From positions 574,068 through 638,067 of the forward strand of contig RHPI01003369.1 in assembly GCA_009103225.1 (NCBI GenBank): DNA of 64,000 bases, in the 5' to 3' direction. The translations under genes were made by a program, and so were the position numbers. Origin of the DNA: Chlorokybus atmophyticus. Its lineage: Eukaryota > Streptophyta > Chlorokybophyceae > Chlorokybales > Chlorokybaceae. The notes under the pieces are model-generated. The model was not told the origin of the DNA, ran no database searches, and saw nothing but the letters and a program-made list of their open reading frames with translations. Below, in pieces: positions 59,601 through 64,000 of the stretch; within the stretch, counting starts at the first letter, position 1, and each line of letters opens with the position of its first letter.

Positions 59601-61599
59601 GGGACACGCAACTGTTGCAGACCAAGCGAGGGCGTTGGCGCAACAATTGAGGGGAGTAATCGCCCCGCTGCTGCCTCCTTTGGTCGAAGACATGCCTGAG
59701 GATCAACGCGATGCAGGGCGAGGGTACCTCACCCCGCAAGGGGACACCACACAACGAGGAGGAGCTGGTATGGTGGGGGAGCAACAACTCCGTACCGCAC
59801 TCATCCGGCAAGCAGTCATGTTGCACAGGCCTGAGGGCAACACATTAAGACAGATGATGGGGATGCAAGACGGCAGCGCCGCGCGAGCTCGTCTCGTGAC
59901 ATGGCTCGTTGCCAATCACCCTGCTGTCCCCCTGTTTGCCTTTGGCAACCGAGCATCATGGTTGGGGGCATTCGTTCGTTCGCTGCGACAAGCATACGAC
60001 GAGGCTGCCACCACAGCCCCGGACACGCTGGAGGGAGTGCAAGAGGCAATGCTTCGGCTGCCAGGGGTGGAAGCCGCACGGCAACGGCGGCGCATCGCCA
60101 TTGCTCATGAGCTACACGCACAGCAGACTGACCTCCAGCGCACCCTACGTGCTCGCGCCATGACTGTGCTCGATGTGGGAGTGGTACAGGGAAGGTGGGA
60201 TGCCTACATGGCAGGGATCCTACGAGTCCCCACCATTACTCACGACATGCGGCGACAGCTACTACGCGCCGTATACCTGCAGCCCATGCCTCAATATCAT
60301 CATTGGACCGACACGGACACCGAGCCCACGGCCACGTGGGAAGGGACATTGGTCAGAGAAGCGGCTCATGCTGTGCGATGGACGTACGCCGCGGAGCAAG
60401 CTGAACGCGAGGCAGGCCCACAAACACCGGGTCCGCCGGGGTTCCCTCCACAGCCACTGGGTACGCCCGTGGGCATGATTCCAGCTTCTCAGAGGCGTCA
60501 TCCACCTGCGCCGCCACCACAACCGGCGCCGGAACCTCCAGCACCGAGGCCCCCCCGTGTCTACCAACCACCTCGACAAGGTCGGTTCGGCAGAGGGAGA
60601 GGGCAAGGAGGGGGTTCTCCGGATCCAGCAGGCAGAGGAGCTCTGGCTGCCATGCGCTCGGCATCTCCAGCTGAGGCAACTGAGTCAGAGGAACAAACAC
60701 CTCGTATGAAGAGGTTGCGTATCGACGCCAACGCTGCCATGGTGGCCAACCAAGGCAAGCACGTTACCATCAACGGTCTGGCACCCAAGCGGGTAATGTT
60801 GGACACCGGAGCACAGCCTGTCATCATCGGGCGCTTCCTCGCGCGGTCCCTAGGCATAACCAGTTCCGACTTGGTGCCTTGCCCGTGCGTGTTGGACACT
60901 GCCACAGGTAGCCGGGATAAGGTGATGGGAGTCACCAGGGAGGCCTTTTGCATTCGGTTGATAGGGCTGGACCCAACCCACACGACCGAGATCGTCCAGC
61001 AATACATGGTCACCAATGCCGGCTCCTTCGACTTTCTGCTTGGGCAGGATTTCAACTTCCCTGTGGGCATGGGCCTCGACTGCTGCACAGAACGAGCGTG
61101 GTTTCGGCCACATTGGGATGAGGATGACGGAGAGGTACAGGGTTTCCTGCCTCTCGAGTTGGTCTCGCGCACGCGCGCCCAACGCAAAATGGCTGCCATG
61201 GCCACACGCAGACACGCCCGCACCCGTAAGGCTGTAATGGACATATACGACGGTGCTCAGACGCAAGTCGCTGCTGGTGCCACAACCCCGTGTCAAACCG
61301 GCGACCCTCCTCCCATCTCGTACAACAAGGAGCAGGAGGATGCCACCGTGGAAGTAGCATTACAAGACCCAGCTGAACGGCGCTGGCGCGCACAGGTGGA
61401 CGCACACATCTTGCTCAGCCACCCACTGATCACCACGCGCTTCCCCAACTACCGAAGCCACGTCAAGGTGCAGGACCACATATGGTGGCCACCGGAGTGG
61501 TGGAATTCCACACCTTTCGCAGACAACAGGGCATCACAGTGTTGGAGCTGTTTGGAGGCATTGGCAGTGGTCTTGCTGCGGTCCTCAACACGGGCGTGA
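56641..61599 (+). CDS. gag-protease polyprotein of the methyltransferase-bearing retrotransposon, 1652 residues
   Basis: Residues about 275-385 form the capsid-type region (LKDLYAALRRTFPPQTTSKV to LKEAFETAQAIHKRA). Two nucleocapsid zinc knuckles follow at 429-442 (CHRCGRHGHYQKEC) and 451-464 (CDHCHKTGHLETVC), then an Asn/Gly-rich tandem repeat (58065-58250). A Thr/Ala-rich low-complexity linker leads to a ~450-residue region (about 780-1240) that I do not recognise, and a Pro/Arg/Gly-rich stretch. The retropepsin-like protease has its active site MLDTGAQPVII at D1388 and LLGQDF as the distal motif. The usual Ty3 gag is far shorter, so the central region is an addition. The last ~75 residues overlap the methyltransferase-RT frame. 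Confidence 0.85.
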   Translation: MSRPTPFSPIDEGDLSSWSPTTNLTYERTSDGSIDRSSRGSRSISGFTPLHSTPRHQASPLSSDSDDNEMESSSSTTSLRLSGRAGTTSLDEFIIKFHSKMRQQALKNKDWSDEISFHIAAQYLDYEAHDVWKSVAELHRVDGYGELASTIESASLHRPTGVVPPATSVAVTGLSIAAAPKQAEEEEPELVLVNLTPAEVESKEATCRVRILDRSAVIIEEQRAAQQAAAAEWGTPLPPATPGSRAGGSTFTLGSVALRAPAISVGAAISDLPLKDLYAALRRTFPPQTTSKVEELRRFRRKPNEDPLRLYSRLEGLLKDTDYRIVSKEAAAVIYVNELDAALSESTRLTLNYSRPLGYTLKEAFETAQAIHKRAVYEKAVLDTNRSASRPMAGTSAEPFRRDRSRASQGIYYKDERSAHAALVAPVLCHRCGRHGHYQKECTEDYGNLVCDHCHKTGHLETVCWLKFPELRPPVGYNNSNNAVGYRGHNNHNNNRGYNNSNHAVGHNNSNNAGGRNNGNNAGGHNPNNNNNAGGRKEEAGYRGKNRPPQHKGLEGRPRAGAAAVKAPTNPSAIVQVAALMAPVAQLEENKEQDYQACYAARWALMAPKRDRDTPTPSRVQPSRRARREAGASSTAASSDATSGAASAATTTAGTTPSTTPSASTPTTTAGVSTLGTTLFPVMESTHAAATMVVGFVSGESTTPASIGTTTSTATAATLTAATSVTTTAAGATTIASSSAAIPTAPLPEGRTAPPPALDVTQQVPRGPQAESAWASILRNVEPTTIAYGPGGQRTTHVARDDRILPLPPPEYHTLPEPTQQQLEDEILAGTAPEMRDRLFGVTYRQPAVLELAIQLFLALHTRLQGAPSQSRQPMPAQQIDFEPSPLDPLSLQRHKLQDLVVTMSDIALGADAALRGLTPGSRQESFSALEQAHRYRMDQAAQVDARRQAYEAAHAVIVPTIAPAHVASASTAPTTAHSTTIAIEQPGHATVADQARALAQQLRGVIAPLLPPLVEDMPEDQRDAGRGYLTPQGDTTQRGGAGMVGEQQLRTALIRQAVMLHRPEGNTLRQMMGMQDGSAARARLVTWLVANHPAVPLFAFGNRASWLGAFVRSLRQAYDEAATTAPDTLEGVQEAMLRLPGVEAARQRRRIAIAHELHAQQTDLQRTLRARAMTVLDVGVVQGRWDAYMAGILRVPTITHDMRRQLLRAVYLQPMPQYHHWTDTDTEPTATWEGTLVREAAHAVRWTYAAEQAEREAGPQTPGPPGFPPQPLGTPVGMIPASQRRHPPAPPPQPAPEPPAPRPPRVYQPPRQGRFGRGRGQGGGSPDPAGRGALAAMRSASPAEATESEEQTPRMKRLRIDANAAMVANQGKHVTINGLAPKRVMLDTGAQPVIIGRFLARSLGITSSDLVPCPCVLDTATGSRDKVMGVTREAFCIRLIGLDPTHTTEIVQQYMVTNAGSFDFLLGQDFNFPVGMGLDCCTERAWFRPHWDEDDGEVQGFLPLELVSRTRAQRKMAAMATRRHARTRKAVMDIYDGAQTQVAAGATTPCQTGDPPPISYNKEQEDATVEVALQDPAERRWRAQVDAHILLSHPLITTRFPNYRSHVKVQDHIWWPPEWWNSTPFADNRASQCWSCLEALAVVLLRSSTRA
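58065..58250 (+). repeat. Asn-rich tandem repeat in the nucleocapsid region
   Basis: Imperfect units of AACAACAGCAACAACGCT(G)(G/T) encode repeats such as NNSNNAVG, NNSNNAGG and NNGNNAGG directly after the zinc knuckles. The repeat probably adds a flexible, RNA-binding low-complexity segment. Confidence 0.85.
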
Positions 61600-64000
61600 A
61601 GGTTACCAAATACTGTTACTGCGACCCAGACCCACACGCGCAAACGGTCCTCAAGCACCACTTACGCCAACTGCACACCAGGTATCCACGTCAACTACCC
61701 CTCTCGGCGTTGCAAGGCAGCCTCAAAGCATTGCCACAGGACGTCCGGCTGATCACTGAAGATCACCTACTGTCCCTCGGCAACATCGACCTGTTAATAG
61801 CTGGATGGGAATGCCAAGGGCACTCCAGGGCAGGCAAGGGACAAGGCCTCAAAAACCCTCGCTCCAGGTTGTTCTGGGAGCTGATGAGGATCATCCACCT
61901 CCTTCAACACCACCAGATCTCCAGACCCCTGGGGTACGTCATCGAAAATGTGCATAGAGAGGACGACAAGCGTCCGCACGTGGCCTCCAGCTACCGACAA
62001 GTTTGCTCCATTCTGGGGCACCCACTCAAGGTGAACGCGGCACGACATGGCTCGCGCGCACATCGTGTACGTGCCAAATGGACAAACTTGGCCACCGTGG
62101 AGGAGCTCATGACCGCCGAATACACGCGCAGCGCTCGGCCGCGCAACCTGCTGGTCGACGACATCCTTGACCCCGGCCGCACAGCACAACCTGTCTTGCA
62201 TCATGACCACAACCACTTCTACCAGTGCAATCAGCCTGGTCAGCCCCGTCGCGCACTCCCCACATTGGTGTCCTACCCGGGCTCCTACGCATTTCGGAAC
62301 GGTGGTGACGGGATGGTATTTAATGCAACCACCAACACGTTGAAAGAACCCAACGCACGCGAACGTGAACGCGCCATGGGCTTCTTCCCCAACAGCATCA
62401 CAGGTTCATCGCTGACGGACAATCAGCAATGCCAGCTGGTTGGTCGCGCCATGGACCAGAACAGCATGGTATGGCTGCTGGAGCTGAGCTTCGCGTTGCA
62501 GGACCGCCACGTGTCCTTTGAGGATCTCGAACACTTGGCTGGGGGGTGGGCTGATCGCGTCGACACCAAGGCAGCTCACACAGCTCTCGAGGTGATCCAC
62601 ATGGAGGAGCAAGCGGCAGTGACAGTGGAGGACATTCCTGTGGTTGCCAATGCGACCTCCTGGGACCATGCCATTGGCCCGTTGGCCACGGAAGACACTC
62701 GAGAGAAGCTGGAGGCTCTCCTCAATAAATGGAGGAGCCAATTCAGCTTCAATGTGAAGGAATTGGGTACATGTTCGGTGTACCAGATGGACATCGAGCT
62801 AGTGGACACTGAGCCGGTGTTCCGGCGACAATACAGGCTCTCCAAGTTGGAAGAAGACTTGGTGGAACAGAGATGTAAGGCGCTGCTGGATGCAGGCCTT
62901 TTCGAAGAGTCCACATCGGACTTCGCAGCAGCAACCGTCATGCCCTTGAAGAAGGATTCAGCAGGCAACTGGACAGAGCGACGCATGTGTGGCGACTATC
63001 GTCCCCTCAATAACAAGACCAAGCAAGACCGGTACCCCATGCCCACAGCAGAGGGTATTTTTGATGATGTGGGAGACTGCACAGTCTTCAGCATCCTGGA
63101 CATGCGTCAGGGGTACAACCAGATCGCCATCAAGGACGAGGACAAGCACAAGACCTCCTTCTGGGGCAACCGACAGTTGTACCAATGGAAGGTAATGCCG
63201 TTCGGGCTGAAGAATGCCCCCGCCAAGTTTCAACGCGTCATGGACAAAGCCTTGAAGGGGCTGGACTGCGCGCGGTGCTACATCGATGACATCCTCATCT
63301 TCAGCCGCAGCAACGAGGAGCATCTTCAGCACATCGAAGCGGTGCTGGAACGACTCAAGGGAGTGGGGATGACCGTACACCCCGACAAGTGTACCTTCTT
63401 CACCCACAAGGTGCCGTACTTAGGGCACATGATTGTGCCCCATGGTGTGTATGTGCAGCAGGCAAAAGTAGAGGCTCTGGCAGCTATCCCTGCCCCGACA
63501 GACCTCACACGTCTGCGCGCTTTCTTGGGACTTGCCAACTACTATCGCCGGTTCGTGAAGGACTTCGCGAAGATCGCAAGGCCCCTCAACGAGCTACTGA
63601 AGAAGGAGGTGGAGTTCGCGTGGAAGGAGCCGCAACAGCAGGCCTTCGAGGAGCTGAAGAGCAGACTCACCAGCGCTCCCATCCTTCAACGTCCGGACTA
63701 CGCCAAGCCTTTCATCCTTCACACCGACTGGAGCAAGCTGGGGATGGGAGCGGTGCTGGTGCAGCACGATGAGCACAAGAAGGAGCGGGTGGTGGCATAC
63801 GCCAGCCGAAGCAACAACAGCACTGAGGCCAACTACAGCAGCTATGAAGGGGAATGCCTCGCTGCAGTGTGGGCCATCTCCTTCTTCCGACCTTTCCTCT
63901 TTGGTCGACAGTTCCAACTGATCACCGATCATCAGCCCCTCAAGTGGCTGATGACCAACCAACATCTGACAGGGAAACTTGCTCGATGGGCCCTGCTGTT
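61482..64000 (+). CDS. DNA methyltransferase-reverse transcriptase-RNase H polyprotein, open at the window end
   Basis: The frame is open from 61377 to the end of the window; the first ATG is 61482, but a -1 shift from the gag-protease frame is equally possible. Methyltransferase motifs stand in canonical order: I LELFGGIGSG (61542), IV GWECQGHSRAGKG with the catalytic Cys at 61812-61814, VI YVIENV with Glu at 61944, VIII AHRVRAKWTNL (about 62060), and a motif IX/X region RERAMGFFPNSI and QLVGRAMDQNSMVWLL (62350-62480). Motif VIII and the C-terminal part look more like DNMT3 than DNMT1, and the order is not the rearranged one of plant DRM. Reverse transcriptase follows (FRRQYRLSKLEEDLVEQRCK at about 62815, MCGDYRPLNNKTKQDRYPMP, MPFGLKNAPAKFQRVMDKAL, YIDD at 63279-63290), then RNase H (LHTDWSKLGMGAVLVQ at 63718, YEGECLAAVWAISFF). 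Confidence 0.88.
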   Translation, partial: MVATGVVEFHTFRRQQGITVLELFGGIGSGLAAVLNTGVKVTKYCYCDPDPHAQTVLKHHLRQLHTRYPRQLPLSALQGSLKALPQDVRLITEDHLLSLGNIDLLIAGWECQGHSRAGKGQGLKNPRSRLFWELMRIIHLLQHHQISRPLGYVIENVHREDDKRPHVASSYRQVCSILGHPLKVNAARHGSRAHRVRAKWTNLATVEELMTAEYTRSARPRNLLVDDILDPGRTAQPVLHHDHNHFYQCNQPGQPRRALPTLVSYPGSYAFRNGGDGMVFNATTNTLKEPNARERERAMGFFPNSITGSSLTDNQQCQLVGRAMDQNSMVWLLELSFALQDRHVSFEDLEHLAGGWADRVDTKAAHTALEVIHMEEQAAVTVEDIPVVANATSWDHAIGPLATEDTREKLEALLNKWRSQFSFNVKELGTCSVYQMDIELVDTEPVFRRQYRLSKLEEDLVEQRCKALLDAGLFEESTSDFAAATVMPLKKDSAGNWTERRMCGDYRPLNNKTKQDRYPMPTAEGIFDDVGDCTVFSILDMRQGYNQIAIKDEDKHKTSFWGNRQLYQWKVMPFGLKNAPAKFQRVMDKALKGLDCARCYIDDILIFSRSNEEHLQHIEAVLERLKGVGMTVHPDKCTFFTHKVPYLGHMIVPHGVYVQQAKVEALAAIPAPTDLTRLRAFLGLANYYRRFVKDFAKIARPLNELLKKEVEFAWKEPQQQAFEELKSRLTSAPILQRPDYAKPFILHTDWSKLGMGAVLVQHDEHKKERVVAYASRSNNSTEANYSSYEGECLAAVWAISFFRPFLFGRQFQLITDHQPLKWLMTNQHLTGKLARWALL

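Larger units (their letters stand above)
56641..64000 (+). mobile_element. Ty3/gypsy-type retrotransposon encoding a C5 cytosine DNA methyltransferase; 3' part outside the window
   Basis: The order is gag with two zinc knuckles, a long central region, protease, DNA methyltransferase, reverse transcriptase, RNase H; integrase and the 3' LTR must lie beyond 64000. The two long reading frames overlap in a -1 arrangement. All signature motifs are present, base composition is visibly richer in G+C than the decayed elements at 18-40 kb, and no stop interrupts 7.3 kb of coding sequence except at the frame change. The RT-RNase H order and the YIDD box are Ty3/gypsy-like. The coordinates given cover only the coding part that I can delimit. 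Confidence 0.85.

Overview
The window is nuclear DNA from a eukaryote, most likely a green alga. The reasons are short GT-AG introns of roughly 60-500 bp, a plant-type BIG/UBR4 gene, a pseudo-response regulator with a C-terminal CCT domain (a green-lineage clock protein type), and an ascorbate-oxidase-like multicopper oxidase. I cannot name the species. One assembly gap (196 N) lies at 41809-42004.

Layout. (1) 1-15297, + strand: the 3' part of a giant BIG/UBR4-type E3 ubiquitin ligase gene; 18 exons join in one unbroken frame of about 4,490 codons, and the 5' end lies outside the window. (2) 17.8-40.9 kb: a nest of transposable elements four levels deep. A reverse-transcriptase remnant on the - strand (17800-18177 and 40302-40880) is split by a decayed - strand Ty3/gypsy element (18178-40301). 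That element's RNase H is split by a + strand Ty3/gypsy chromovirus (21903-36080, 5-bp target duplication). Its reverse transcriptase is split in turn by a ~6.5-kb DNA transposon (26338-32826) with 31-bp inverted ends, a 3-bp target duplication and two convergent multi-exon genes. (3) 42265-44020, - strand: a small five-exon gene for a CCDC137-like nuclear protein. (4) 44817-48498, + strand: a 14-exon secreted multicopper oxidase of 603 residues. (5) 52032-55160, + strand: an eight-exon PRR-CCT protein of 675 residues. (6) 56641 to the window end, + strand: a largely open Ty3/gypsy retrotransposon whose pol carries a C5 cytosine DNA methyltransferase domain between protease and reverse transcriptase.

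The host genes are unrelated housekeeping, secretory and clock-type genes with no operon logic. The unusual biology is in the mobile DNA. The methyltransferase-bearing retrotransposon is open over about 7.3 kb apart from one frame change, and all the methyltransferase core motifs are recognisable. The two-gene DNA transposon has TIRs beginning CATTAGGC; its transposase-like gene has one in-frame stop and one frameshift, while its partner gene still reads through six exons.

Gene models were built by hand from reading frames, splice consensus and phase. They are internally consistent but have no transcript support.
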